A DNA stretch of 64,000 nt from Thiobacillus denitrificans (GCA_002403375.1 DHHQ01000005.1:1-64000); one strand, 5' to 3'; positions 8,327 through 16,360 are shown, counted from the stretch's first letter. The notes: a model not told the origin generated them from the letters alone. Made by a program: numbers and translations.

Positions 8327-8875
8327 CTACAGTGCCAGCGTCAGCGCGGCGATCGTCGCGCCGAGCAGCGCGCCGACCAGCACGTCGCTCATGTAGTGGA
8401 GACCGAGGACCAGGCGCGACGCAGCGACCAGCGCGGTGAACGGCCACACCAGCCAGCCGAGCGCCGGGTAGTACGCGGTGGCGACGAGGCTGAACACCAC
8501 CGCGTGCAGGGTGTGGCCGGAGGGGAAGCTGAAGCGGTCGAGCGGGGCGGTCAGGCAGCAGATCGACGGGCAGGCCTGATACGGCCGCGGCCGCTCGGTG
8601 GCGCCCTTCAGCCACTTGTAGACGAGCGTGCCGGCGAGCCCGGCGACGATCATGTGCAGCACCGCGGGGACCGCGTCCCAGCCGTGGGCGGCGAGCAGGG
8701 CCAGCATCAGGACATACCAGAACACGCCGTCGCCGAGGCGGCTGGCGAGCCGCAGCAGAGCGACTTCCCAGCGCGGCAGGCGCACGCCGTTGACGCGTTG
8801 CAGCCAGGCGTGTTCATGCGCGGCCAGCCGGTTGAGGCCGTGGTGGGCTACCGAATTCAGGCGGGCGAGCTGCAT
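8327..8875 (-). CDS. PAP2-family membrane phosphatase
   Basis: This 182-residue integral membrane protein has the three-part PAP2 signature: KGATERPRPY, PSGH (FSFPSGHT), and SRLVLGLHYMSDV. It has four to five hydrophobic helices. Members dephosphorylate phosphatidate, phosphatidylglycerol phosphate or undecaprenyl diphosphate on the periplasmic side. Given its neighbours, conversion of phosphatidate to diacylglycerol is a reasonable guess, while undecaprenyl-diphosphate recycling is the main alternative. An AAGGAG ribosome site precedes the ATG. It follows the GT4 gene by 13 bases on the same strand. Confidence 0.88.
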   Translation of the reverse strand: MQLARLNSVAHHGLNRLAAHEHAWLQRVNGVRLPRWEVALLRLASRLGDGVFWYVLMLALLAAHGWDAVPAVLHMIVAGLAGTLVYKWLKGATERPRPYQACPSICCLTAPLDRFSFPSGHTLHAVVFSLVATAYYPALGWLVWPFTALVAASRLVLGLHYMSDVLVGALLGATIAALTLAL

Positions 8876-8888
8876 GAGGGGCTCCTTG

Positions 8889-10121
8889 TCAGCTGGTCGG
8901 CGAAGCGGGGGACCAGTTCAGTTGGGCATCGGTCGCGGGCTGCGGCAGCGCGAGGCGCAGCAGCACGTGCTCGAAGCTGTCGACGATCGCGTCCCACGAC
9001 AGCTGCGCGGCGCGCGCGGCGGCGGCGGGGCCGAGGCGGCGGCGCAGCATCGGGTCGGTCGCCAGCGAGACGGCCTGGGCGATGAACGCGGCCTCGTCCT
9101 CGGGCGGTGCGGTGAGTCCGTTCTCGCCGTGGCGGATGACCTCCTCGGCCGCGGCGCAGTCGTACGCGACGACGGCGAGGCCCGAGGCCATCGCCTCGAT
9201 GGTGACGTTGCCCCAGGTCTCGGTGAGGCTGGGGAACAGGAAGGCGTCGGCCGAGGCGTAGTGCGCGGCGAGCGCCTCGCCGACCTGGGTGCCGCAGAAC
9301 ACCGCGTCGGGACGCCGCGGCTGCCACACCGCCCGCTCCGGGCCGTCGCCCACCAGCACCAGACGCGAGCGGGGCTGGGCCGCACGCATCGCGTCGAACG
9401 CGCGGAACACCAGTTCGAGGTTCTTCTCGACCGCCAGGCGGCCGACGTAGAGCGCGACGGTTTCGTCTTCCTGCACGCCCCACTGCGCGCGCAGCGCAGG
9501 GTCGCGGCGGCCGGGATGGAACAGCCGGGTGTCGACGCCGCGTCCGATGACTTCGAGGTTCTCGTAGCCCGACGCCAGCAGCTCGCGGCGCACCCCTTCG
9601 GTCGGCACCAGGGTGACCGCCGCCTTGTTGTGGAACTTGCGCAGGTAGGCGACGATCGCGCGGCGCAGCAGGCCGAAGCCGTAGTGGCTGCTGTAGCTGT
9701 GGAAATTGGTGTGGAAGTCGCTCGCGACCGGCAGGCGCAGCTTGTTGGCCGCTGCCAGCGCCGACCAGCCGAGCGGGCCTTCGGTGGCGATCTGCACGAC
9801 GTCGGGGCGCTGCCGGGTCCACAGCCGGGTCAGTGCGGTCTTCGCCGGGAGGCCCATTTTCAGACCCTCGTAGCGCGGCAGCGCGATGCCGCGCTGCAGG
9901 TGCTCGGAGAGCGTCGCGGTGGGCTGCGGGTGGTCGTCGGCGTTCTGGCGCGGGCGGATCAGCTGCACCTGGTGGTTGCGCACCTGCAGCCCCTCGACCA
10001 GGCGGCCGAGCGTCATCGCGACACCGTTGACCTCGGGCGGATAGGTTTCGGTCACCACCGCGATGCGCAACTGCGGGCGCATCGACGGCAGCGTCTGACA
10101 GGTGAATTCGGCTGCATCCAT
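8889..10121 (-). CDS. GT4-family glycosyltransferase (SqdX/MgtA/GdmA-like)
   Basis: This is a GT-B fold glycosyltransferase of 410 residues. The N-terminal RIAVVTETYPPEVNGVAMTL motif is typical of the group that glycosylates diacylglycerol or phosphatidylinositol (SqdX, MgtA, PimB types). The C-terminal half has LYVGRLAVEKNLELV, LVGDGPE, the FPSLTETWGNVTIEAMASG donor-binding motif (E-x7-E) and a GENGLTAPPED loop. The product is probably a glycolipid. The start is uncertain: a hairpin (10122-10140) directly abuts the ATG at 10121, and the ATG at 10082 before RPQLRIAVV is equally plausible. It lies between dgkA upstream and the PAP2 gene downstream. Confidence 0.85.
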   Translation of the reverse strand: MDAAEFTCQTLPSMRPQLRIAVVTETYPPEVNGVAMTLGRLVEGLQVRNHQVQLIRPRQNADDHPQPTATLSEHLQRGIALPRYEGLKMGLPAKTALTRLWTRQRPDVVQIATEGPLGWSALAAANKLRLPVASDFHTNFHSYSSHYGFGLLRRAIVAYLRKFHNKAAVTLVPTEGVRRELLASGYENLEVIGRGVDTRLFHPGRRDPALRAQWGVQEDETVALYVGRLAVEKNLELVFRAFDAMRAAQPRSRLVLVGDGPERAVWQPRRPDAVFCGTQVGEALAAHYASADAFLFPSLTETWGNVTIEAMASGLAVVAYDCAAAEEVIRHGENGLTAPPEDEAAFIAQAVSLATDPMLRRRLGPAAAARAAQLSWDAIVDSFEHVLLRLALPQPATDAQLNWSPASPTS

Positions 10122-10200
10122 GCGGCGCAGGATGCGCCGCCGATGCGACAGGCGGATGAAGGCGGGATGACGCTTCGGTGAAGCCGCTCGCGCGGCGCGC

Positions 10201-10578
10201 TCAGTCGAGCAGCACCAGCGCCCAGACCGCGACCACGTTGACGAGCGCGATCATCACCGCAGCGCTGCCCATGTCCTTGGCGCGCTTGATGAGGTCGTGG
10301 CGCTCGAGCGAGATGCGGTCGACCGCGGCCTCGACCGCCGAATTGAGCAGCTCGACGACCAGCACCGCCAGCACCGTGCCGATCATCAGCGCGCGTTCGA
10401 TCCCGGTCTCGCCGAGATAGGCGGCGAGCGGAACCAGCAGCGCCGCGAGCAGGACTTCCTGGCGGAAAGCGTCCTCGTGCCTGAACGCGGCGACGAGCCC
10501 GGCCCACGAATAGCCGGCCGCGTTGAGCACGCGCCTGAGGCCGGTCTTGCCCTTGTACGGGCTGACGGGCGCGGTCAC
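10201..10578 (-). CDS. dgkA: Diacylglycerol kinase
   Basis: This 125-residue, three-helix membrane kinase phosphorylates diacylglycerol to phosphatidate and so recycles lipid released during envelope synthesis. The DgkA signature VVELLNSAVEAAVDRIS is followed by the catalytic RAKDMGSAAV region and a final hydrophobic helix. The N-terminal amphipathic stretch GYSWAGLVAAFRHEDAFRQE is also typical. The GTG at 10578 overlaps the gcvPB stop codon by four bases (GTGA), which sets the start and suggests translational coupling to the glycine cleavage operon. Confidence 0.93.
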   Translation of the reverse strand: MTAPVSPYKGKTGLRRVLNAAGYSWAGLVAAFRHEDAFRQEVLLAALLVPLAAYLGETGIERALMIGTVLAVLVVELLNSAVEAAVDRISLERHDLIKRAKDMGSAAVMIALVNVVAVWALVLLD

Positions 10579-12020
10579 GGCCTGTAGGTGAGGTCGAGTT
10601 CGCGCGCCGCCTTGACGTCGTCGAGCCGCCGCACCGGCAGGGTGTAGGGCGCGCCCCTGACCAGCTCGGGATTGGTCTCGGCCTCGTGCTTGATCTTCAC
10701 CATCGCCTCGACGAAGCCGTCGAGCGTCTCGCGCGTCTCGGTCTCGGTCGGCTCGATCAGCAGGCATTCCGGCACCAGGAGCGGGAAGTAGGTGGTCGGC
10801 GCGTGATAGCCGTAGTCGAGCAGGCGCTTGGCGAAGTCCATCGCGCTGACGCCGGTCGCGTCCTTGAGCTTCTTCAGCGTGACGATGAACTCGTGGCTGG
10901 CGCGGCGCGTCGGGTAGGCGAGCTCGAAGCCGGCGTCGCGCAGTTTCGCCATCAGGTAGTTGGCGTTGAGCGTGGCGTATTCGGCGACGCGGTGCATGCC
11001 TTCGCGGCCGAGCATGCGGGCGTAGACGTAGGCGCGCATCAGCACGCCGGCGTTGCCCATGTTGGCGCTCATGCGGCCGATCGACTGGGGCACGTCGGCC
11101 TCGGTCGCCAGCCGGTAGAAGCCGTTCTCCTCGAGCACCAGCGGGATCGGCATGAAGGGCAGCAGGCGCTGCGACACGCCCACCGGACCCGCGCCCGGAC
11201 CGCCGCCGCCGTGCGGCGTCGAGAAGGTCTTGTGCAGGTTCATGTGGATGACGTCGAAGCCCATGTCGCCGGGCCGCACCTTGCCGAGGATGGCGTTGAG
11301 GTTGGCGCCGTCGTAGTACAGGAGGCCGCCGGCGTCGTGGACGATCTTCTGGATGTCGGCGATGGTCTTCTCGAACACGCCGAGCGTCGACGGGTTGGTC
11401 AGCATGAGTCCCGCGGTCTGCGGGCCGACCGCGGCTTTCAGCGCAGCAAGGTCCACGGAGCCGGTGGCATCGGTGGGGATTTCCTTGACCGCATAGCCGC
11501 ACATCGTGGCGGTCGCCGGGTTGGTGCCGTGCGCCGCGTCGGGGACGATGATCTCGCGGCGGGCGGTGTCGCCGCGCGCGTCGTGGTAGGCGCGGATCAT
11601 CGCCACCCCGGCGAACTCGCCGTGCGCGCCGGCCATCGGTGCCATCGACACGCCGGCCATGCCGGTGACGTCCTTGAGCATCTCCTGCAGCTCGAACATG
11701 CTGGCGAGGAAGCCCTGGCCCGTTTCGTCCGGGCTCGCCGGATGGCGTGCGAGGAACTGCGGCAGCATCGCCAGCGAGTTGCACGCGCGCGGGTTGTACT
11801 TCATCGTGCACGAGCCGAGCGGGTAGAACTGCGTGTCGATCGAGAAGTTCAGCTGGCTCAATCGCGTGTAGTGGCGCACGACGTCGAGCTCGGAGACTTC
11901 GGGGAGCGCGGGACTGTCCTTGCGGCGCAGCTCCGCGGGCAGGTCGTCGAGGCTGCCGCCGGCGGCGGGCAGCTGGGCGGCGGCGGTGCGGCCGGCGCGG
12001 GAATGGTCGAATATCAGCAT
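10575..12020 (-). CDS. gcvPB: Glycine dehydrogenase (decarboxylating) subunit 2
   Basis: This is the PLP-carrying half of the split P-protein of the glycine cleavage system, which decarboxylates glycine and passes the aminomethyl group to the lipoyl arm of GcvH. It is 481 residues long. The Schiff-base lysine lies in HMNLHKTFSTPHGGGGPG, the conserved glycine-rich PLP loop, and the protein opens with the usual LPEVSELDVVRHYTRLSQ region. It acts with GcvPA encoded upstream. Unusually, tpx and a DUF3144 gene sit between the two subunit genes. The gap before it is filled by an inverted-repeat element, leaving no clear ribosome site in front of the ATG. Confidence 0.96.
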   Translation of the reverse strand: MLIFDHSRAGRTAAAQLPAAGGSLDDLPAELRRKDSPALPEVSELDVVRHYTRLSQLNFSIDTQFYPLGSCTMKYNPRACNSLAMLPQFLARHPASPDETGQGFLASMFELQEMLKDVTGMAGVSMAPMAGAHGEFAGVAMIRAYHDARGDTARREIIVPDAAHGTNPATATMCGYAVKEIPTDATGSVDLAALKAAVGPQTAGLMLTNPSTLGVFEKTIADIQKIVHDAGGLLYYDGANLNAILGKVRPGDMGFDVIHMNLHKTFSTPHGGGGPGAGPVGVSQRLLPFMPIPLVLEENGFYRLATEADVPQSIGRMSANMGNAGVLMRAYVYARMLGREGMHRVAEYATLNANYLMAKLRDAGFELAYPTRRASHEFIVTLKKLKDATGVSAMDFAKRLLDYGYHAPTTYFPLLVPECLLIEPTETETRETLDGFVEAMVKIKHEAETNPELVRGAPYTLPVRRLDDVKAARELDLTYRP

Positions 12021-12128
12021 GTTTGTCAGGGATCAGGATTCAGGATTCGGGGGCCAGGGAAAACCGGGATCGAACTGGCGCGGCGAAGCCGCTCCACCCC
12101 TGACCCCTGAATCCTGACCCCTGGACCC
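12021..12128. repeat. Intergenic inverted-repeat element, copy A
   Basis: It fills the whole 108-base gap between tpx and gcvPB. The left arm is made of TCAGG(G/A)T units (TCAGGGATCAGGATTCAGG). A palindromic GCGGCGAAGCCGC core lies at 12080-12092, and the right arm (ACCCCTGACCCCTGAATCCTG) is complementary to the left. An RNA from either strand would fold into a long stem. Confidence 0.85.
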
Positions 12129-12620
12129 TCATTTCAGGGCAGCCAGCGCGGCCTCGTAGTTCGGCTCCTGCTTGATCTCGGGAACGAGCTCGGCGTGCAG
12201 CACCTTGTTGGCCTCGTCGAGCACGATCACGGCGCGCGCGGTGATGCCGGCGAGCGGGCCGCTGGTGATGGCGACGCCGTAGTTCTTCATGAACTCCGCG
12301 CCGCGCATGGTCGACAGCGTCACCACGTTGTTGGTGCTCTCGGCGCCGCAGAAGCGGTTCATCGCGAACGGCAGGTCGGCGGCGATGATCAGCACGACGG
12401 TGTTGCCGACGGCGGCGTCGTTGAACACCTTGGTCGACTTCGCGCACACCGGGGTGTCGAGGCTGGGCACGATGTTGAGGATCTTCTTCTTGCCGGCGAA
12501 GTCGGCCAGCGAGACGTCGGCGAGGTCCTTGTTGACCAGCCTGAAGTCGGGCGCGGTGTCGCCGATCTTGGGGAAGGTGCCTGCGACGTCGATCGGGTTG
12601 CCTGCCAGGGTCACTGCCAT
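12129..12620 (-). CDS. tpx: Thiol peroxidase
   Basis: Tpx is an atypical 2-Cys peroxiredoxin that reduces hydroperoxides using thioredoxin. The 163-residue protein has the peroxidatic cysteine in SLDTPVCAKST and the resolving cysteine in MNRFCGAES, about 34 residues apart as in other Tpx proteins. The N-terminal VTLAGNPIDVAGTFPKIGD also matches. An AAAGGAGAG ribosome site precedes the ATG at 12620, which was chosen over a longer frame start at 12665. Its position between the two glycine decarboxylase subunit genes is odd. Co-transcription would place a peroxide-defence enzyme under glycine control. Confidence 0.95.
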   Translation of the reverse strand: MAVTLAGNPIDVAGTFPKIGDTAPDFRLVNKDLADVSLADFAGKKKILNIVPSLDTPVCAKSTKVFNDAAVGNTVVLIIAADLPFAMNRFCGAESTNNVVTLSTMRGAEFMKNYGVAITSGPLAGITARAVIVLDEANKVLHAELVPEIKQEPNYEAALAALK

Positions 12621-12688
12621 GTTGCTCTCCTTTGAATGAATCAAATCACGCGTCGGACGGATCATGCGCCCGATACATTGCCTGCCGG

Positions 12689-12973
12689 TTAACTGCCATG
12701 CGCGTCGTGGCGCGCCATGTGCTCGTCGAGATTCTCGCGCAGCATGGTTTCGTACTGGTTCATGAAATAGGCGATCGCGGCTTCCTTCTCCGCGATCAGC
12801 TGCGCCTTGTTCTCGGTCGCCGCGGCGATGACGAAGGCGTTGAAGCGCGCCGCCGCGAACAGCGCGGCCGCGCTGACCCGGCTGGGCTTCGACTCGTTCA
12901 GCTGGGTGTTGGCGAGCGCGATGTACGCATCGGCCATGTCGTAGAACTGCTTGTCGCGCTTGACGTCACTCAT
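12689..12973 (-). CDS. DUF3144-type small protein
   Basis: This is a 94-residue acidic-to-neutral, mostly helical protein with no signal peptide or membrane segment. The pattern FYDMADAYIALANTQL followed by VSAAALFAAARFNAFV and a charged C-terminus matches the DUF3144 family, whose function is unknown. A GAGGGGCGG ribosome site precedes the ATG, 9 bases after the gcvPA stop, so it is almost certainly part of the glycine cleavage operon. Nothing in the sequence shows an enzymatic role. Confidence 0.75.
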   Translation of the reverse strand: MSDVKRDKQFYDMADAYIALANTQLNESKPSRVSAAALFAAARFNAFVIAAATENKAQLIAEKEAAIAYFMNQYETMLRENLDEHMARHDAHGS

Positions 12974-12982
12974 GTCCGCCCC

Positions 12983-14377
12983 TCAGCTCTTGTACGCGCA
13001 CGGCGGGGCTTCGCGTCGCTTCGACAGGATGCGCTCCATCTGCTGCGCGTAGTGGTCGAGGTCGGCGGCGGTCTTGGTCTCGGTGACGCAGACGAGGATC
13101 GCCTGGCCGAGCTCGGGATACCAGCCGGAGACGTCGAGGCCGCCGAGGATGCCCTGTGCGCGCAGCGCGCGCAGCACGTCCTTCGCACTTGTGCCCTGCA
13201 GGGTACTGTCGTTGAGCTTCAGCACGACTTCGTGGAAGAAGGGGCCGGCAAAAGCGCGGCTCACGCCGGGGACCGCGGCGAGCTTGTCGGCCAGTGCCAC
13301 CGTGTTGGCGTGGCTGGCGGAGGCGACCCTGGCGAGGCCCTGCGGTCCCAGCAGCGCCATGTACTGCGTCGCCGCGGTGACGACCAGGCCCTGGTTCGAA
13401 CAGATGTTGGACGTCGCCTTGGCGCGGCGGATGTGCTGCTCGCGCGCCTGCAGCGTCAGCGCGAAGCCCGGCTTGCCGTCGAGGTCGACGGTGCGGCCGA
13501 CGATGCGCCCCGGCATCTGCCGCACGAAGTCCTGGCGGCAGCACATGAAGCCGAAGTAGGGGCCGCCCGAAGCCATCGGCGCGCCCAGCGGCTGGCCCTC
13601 GCCGACCGCGATGTCGGCGCCGGTCTGTCCCCACTTGCCGGGGGCTTCGAGCACCGCGAGCGTGGTCGGGTTGACCAGCGCGATCGCCAGCGCACCGTTG
13701 TCGTGCGCCCAGTCGGTCATCGCGTGCACGTCCTCGAGCACGCCGAAGAAGTTGGGCTGCGGGATCACCAGGCCGGCGAAGGCGCCGGGTTCCGCCGGCA
13801 GCATGGTCTTGCCGGTGGCGGGGTCGTAATCGAGCTCGACCAGTTCGATGCCCTGGTTCTTCACCGTGGTGACGACCACGCTGCGGTAGATCGGGTGCAC
13901 GCTCTTCGGCACCAGCACGCGGCGCGAGGTCTTGTGCGCGCGGACCGCCATCAGCACCGCTTCGGCCAGCGCCGACGCGCCGTCGTAGAGCGAGGCGTTC
14001 GACACGTCGAGCCCGGTCAGCCGGGTCATCATGGTCTGGTATTCGTAGATCAGCTGCAGCGTGCCCTGGCTCGCCTCGGCCTGGTAGGGCGTATACGCGG
14101 AGTAGAACTCGCCGCGCGTGGTGATCTGCCAGATCGCCGCCGGGATGTGGTGTTCGTAGACGCCTGCGCCGATGAAGTTCGACCAGAAGCCGTCGGCAGA
14201 GGCGCGTTCCTGCATCAGTCGCGCGACGGCCATCTCGGGCAGGCCGTCCGGCACGTCCTTGAGCTTGCCGGTCTTCAGCGCGGGCGGGATCTCGTCGAAC
14301 AGGTCCTCGATGCTCGCGGCGCCGATGGCGCCGAGCATGGCGGTGACGTCTGCTTCGGTGTGGGGAATGAAGGGCAT
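12983..14377 (-). CDS. gcvPA: Glycine dehydrogenase (decarboxylating) subunit 1
   Basis: This is the partner half of the split glycine decarboxylase P-protein. Its 464 residues show the family opening MPFIPHTEADVTAMLGAIG, the YTPYQAEASQGTLQ motif, and the DGASALAEAVLMA and YFGFMCCRQDFVRQMPGRIVG regions. It forms an (AB)2 enzyme with GcvPB and lacks the PLP lysine found there. The sequence in front of the ATG is the end of repeat element B, and no Shine-Dalgarno sequence is visible. Confidence 0.95.
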   Translation of the reverse strand: MPFIPHTEADVTAMLGAIGAASIEDLFDEIPPALKTGKLKDVPDGLPEMAVARLMQERASADGFWSNFIGAGVYEHHIPAAIWQITTRGEFYSAYTPYQAEASQGTLQLIYEYQTMMTRLTGLDVSNASLYDGASALAEAVLMAVRAHKTSRRVLVPKSVHPIYRSVVVTTVKNQGIELVELDYDPATGKTMLPAEPGAFAGLVIPQPNFFGVLEDVHAMTDWAHDNGALAIALVNPTTLAVLEAPGKWGQTGADIAVGEGQPLGAPMASGGPYFGFMCCRQDFVRQMPGRIVGRTVDLDGKPGFALTLQAREQHIRRAKATSNICSNQGLVVTAATQYMALLGPQGLARVASASHANTVALADKLAAVPGVSRAFAGPFFHEVVLKLNDSTLQGTSAKDVLRALRAQGILGGLDVSGWYPELGQAILVCVTETKTAADLDHYAQQMERILSKRREAPPCAYKS

Positions 14378-14512
14378 GGTTCTAGGGACCAGGATTCAGG
14401 GGTCAGGGGTCAGGGGTCAGGGGTCAGGGGTCAGGGTGCGAATTCGGAATCAGAATCCGGGGCGCGGCGCAGCCGCACATTCCCTGGCTCCTGACCCCTG
14501 AATCCTGACCCC
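14378..14512. repeat. Intergenic inverted-repeat element, copy B, with a heptamer array
   Basis: It fills the gap between gcvH and gcvPA. The arm contains six TCAGGGG units at an exact 7-base period, starting at 14396, 14403, 14410, 14417, 14424 and 14431. The core GCGCGGCGCAGCCGCAC is followed by CATTCCCTGG and the opposite arm CTGACCCCTGAATCCTGACC (14490-14509). Confidence 0.9.
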
Positions 14513-14902
14513 TCAATGAGCTTCCGACTCGACCAGTTTCTGGTATCCCGCGGCGTCGAGCAGCGCGTCGACGTCGGCGGGGTTGGCCGGCTTCAGCTTG
14601 AACAGCCACGCGGCGTACGCGTCCTGGTTGACCGACTCGGGGCTGGATTCGACCTCGCCGTTGGCGGCGACGACTTCGCCGGCGACCGGCGCGTAGACGT
14701 CGGACGCGGCCTTCACCGACTCGACCACCGCGCATTCCTCGCCCTTGGCGAGCGTGCGGCCGGTGGCGGGGTTCTCGATGAACACCATGTCGCCGAGCAG
14801 GTCCTGCGCGTGGTGGGTGATGCCCACGGTCAGCGTGCCGTCGGCTTCGACGCGCACCCATTCGTGGCTGGGGGTGTATTTGAGGTCTGCGGGGATGCTC
14901 AT
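14513..14902 (-). CDS. gcvH: Glycine cleavage system H protein
   Basis: GcvH is the lipoyl carrier that shuttles the aminomethyl group from GcvP to GcvT. It has 129 residues, the family's usual length. The lipoylated lysine is Lys64 in VVESVKAASDVYAP. The N-terminal YTPSHEWVR and GITHHAQDLLGD motifs are typical. An AGGAAA sequence about 8 bases before the ATG may be the ribosome site. Inverted-repeat elements lie on both sides of the gene. Confidence 0.97.
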   Translation of the reverse strand: MSIPADLKYTPSHEWVRVEADGTLTVGITHHAQDLLGDMVFIENPATGRTLAKGEECAVVESVKAASDVYAPVAGEVVAANGEVESSPESVNQDAYAAWLFKLKPANPADVDALLDAAGYQKLVESEAH

Positions 14903-15022
14903 GTTAGGGTTTCCTGGTTCAGTTGGGGCCCAGGGATCAGGGGTCAGGGGTCAGGGGCCAGGGAGAAAGGCGCGGCGCAGCCGCACATTCCCTGAATCCT
15001 GAATCCTGAATCCTGACCCCTA
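14903..15022. repeat. Intergenic inverted-repeat element, copy C
   Basis: It fills the gap between gcvT and gcvH. The left arm GATCAGGGGTCAGGGGTCAG leads to the same GGCGCGGCGCAGCCGCACAT core as copy B, then the right arm CCTGAATCCTGAATCCTGA. It ends one base before the gcvT stop codon. Confidence 0.88.
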
Positions 15023-16108
15023 CTAAATCAACGCTTTTCCATTCCGCACGAACGGATACTTCACCACCTTGGCTTTCAGCTTCTTGTCGCGGATCTCGAC
15101 CTCGACTTCCTCGCCCGGGGCGATGCCGAGCGGGATGCGGGCGAGCGCGATCGATTGCTGCAGTGTAGGCGAGAAGGTGCCGGAGGTGATTTCGCCTTCG
15201 CCGTGCCGGGTGTGGACCTTCTGGTGGCTGCGCAGCACACCTTTGTCCAGCAGCACCAGGCCGGCGAGCTGCTTCGTCACCTCGCTGGATTCGAGTGCCT
15301 TGCGGCCGACGAAGTCGCGCTCGGTCTTGAGGTCCACCGTCCACGCGAGGCCCGATTCGAGCGGAGAGGTCGTCTCGTCCATGTCCTGGCCGTAGAGGTT
15401 CATCCCGGCTTCGAGCCGCAGCGTGTCGCGCGCGCCGAGGCCGATCGGCTTGCCGCCGGCTTCCATCAGAGCCTTCCAGAAGAAGGGCGCCGACTTCGCC
15501 AGCACCATCACCTCGAAGCCGTCCTCGCCGGTGTAGCCGGTGCGGGCGATGAACATCTCGCCCATGGCGGCGGCGTTGAAGGGCTTGAGCGCGGCGGTGA
15601 TCGCATCGACGCCGGGCAGCGCTTCGTCGAGCACGCGGGTCGCGTCGGGACCCTGGATCGCGATCATCGCGAGGTCGCGGCGCGGCGTGAGCGTCAGCCC
15701 CATGCCCCAGTCGGCGTTCTGCTTCTCCATCCAGGCGAGGTCCTTTTCCGCGGTGCCGGCGTTGACCACCAGGCGGAACCAGTTCTCGTCCATGAAATAG
15801 ATGATGAGGTCGTCGATGACGCCGCCGGCCTCGTTGAGCATGCAGGAATACAGTGCCTTGCCCGAGACCTGCAGCTTGTCGACGTTGTTCGCCACCAGCC
15901 GGCGCAGGAAGGCGCGCACGTTGGCGCCACGGACGTCGAGCGGCAGCATGTGCGAGACGTCGAACAGGCCGCAGCCGGAGCGCACGGTGTGGTGTTCCTC
16001 GATCTGCGAGCCGTAGTTGACCGGCATGTCCCAGCCGCCGAAATCGACCATCTTGGCGCCGAGTTCGCGGTGGGTGGCGTTGAGCGGGGTTTGCTTGAGG
16101 TCGGACAT
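15023..16108 (-). CDS. gcvT: Aminomethyltransferase (glycine cleavage T protein)
   Basis: GcvT transfers the methylene group from the lipoyl arm to tetrahydrofolate and releases ammonia. The 361-residue protein starts MSDLKQTPLNATHRELGAK and shows DFGGWDMPVNYGSQIEEH, VSHMLPLDVRG, the TGYTGEDGFEV folate-binding region with its catalytic aspartate nearby, and GLGARDTLRLEAGMNLYG. It is the first gene after the glycine riboswitch and is followed by gcvH, gcvPA and gcvPB. The ATG at 16108 lies just past the riboswitch terminator. Confidence 0.97.
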   Translation of the reverse strand: MSDLKQTPLNATHRELGAKMVDFGGWDMPVNYGSQIEEHHTVRSGCGLFDVSHMLPLDVRGANVRAFLRRLVANNVDKLQVSGKALYSCMLNEAGGVIDDLIIYFMDENWFRLVVNAGTAEKDLAWMEKQNADWGMGLTLTPRRDLAMIAIQGPDATRVLDEALPGVDAITAALKPFNAAAMGEMFIARTGYTGEDGFEVMVLAKSAPFFWKALMEAGGKPIGLGARDTLRLEAGMNLYGQDMDETTSPLESGLAWTVDLKTERDFVGRKALESSEVTKQLAGLVLLDKGVLRSHQKVHTRHGEGEITSGTFSPTLQQSIALARIPLGIAPGEEVEVEIRDKKLKAKVVKYPFVRNGKALI

Positions 16109-16116
16109 GGGGCACC

Positions 16117-16156
16117 AAAAAATAAAAAGGGGTGAAGCGTGGATTCGCTTCACCCC
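16117..16156 (-). terminator. Intrinsic terminator of the glycine riboswitch
   Basis: A perfect 11-base stem (GGGGTGAAGCG at 16129-16139, CGCTTCACCCC at 16146-16156) with a 6-base loop is followed on the minus strand by TTTTTATTTTTT, 9 bases before the gcvT ATG. It directly abuts the second aptamer, as expected of a transcriptional expression platform. Confidence 0.9.
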
Positions 16157-16360
16157 TCTGTCCTTGGTACCTGAGAGATTACGGCCGCTGTGTCGACGGC
16201 GGGCCGCTGCCCCTTCGGTGGTGACCGTTCCGGCCACGCTCTCCAGAGTGTCTTTCCCAGCGCCTTGGCTGGGTGCCGCGGTCCTTTTGCCTGAGCGATT
16301 CCGGGTGAATTGCGCCTTCGGCGGCGTGCGGTGCACGCGCTCTCCCGCAGCGGGAACGCG
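16157..16360 (-). ncRNA. Tandem glycine riboswitch controlling gcvT
   Basis: On the minus strand two glycine aptamers lie in series. The first has GGGAGAGCGC, GCCGCCGAAGGCGCAA and CGCTCAGGCAAAAGGACCGC. The second has CTGGAGAGCGTGGCC, CCACCGAAGGGGCA and TCTCTCAGGTACCAAGGACA. These are the conserved GGAGAG, CCGAAGG and CAGG...GGAC elements of the class. A TATAGT at 16362-16367 may be the -10 box. The terminator that follows suggests an ON switch: glycine binding would favour read-through into the gcv operon. Confidence 0.93.

Noticed and set aside
10201..11811. An apparent 536-codon fusion including DgkA
   Set aside because: The upstream part is gcvPB read in the wrong frame. The real dgkA starts at the GTG overlapping the gcvPB stop.
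10575..14377. Glycine decarboxylase broken by a frameshift or insertion
   Set aside because: Both halves have complete starts and ends matching the natural two-subunit form of the enzyme, so this is not a pseudogene.
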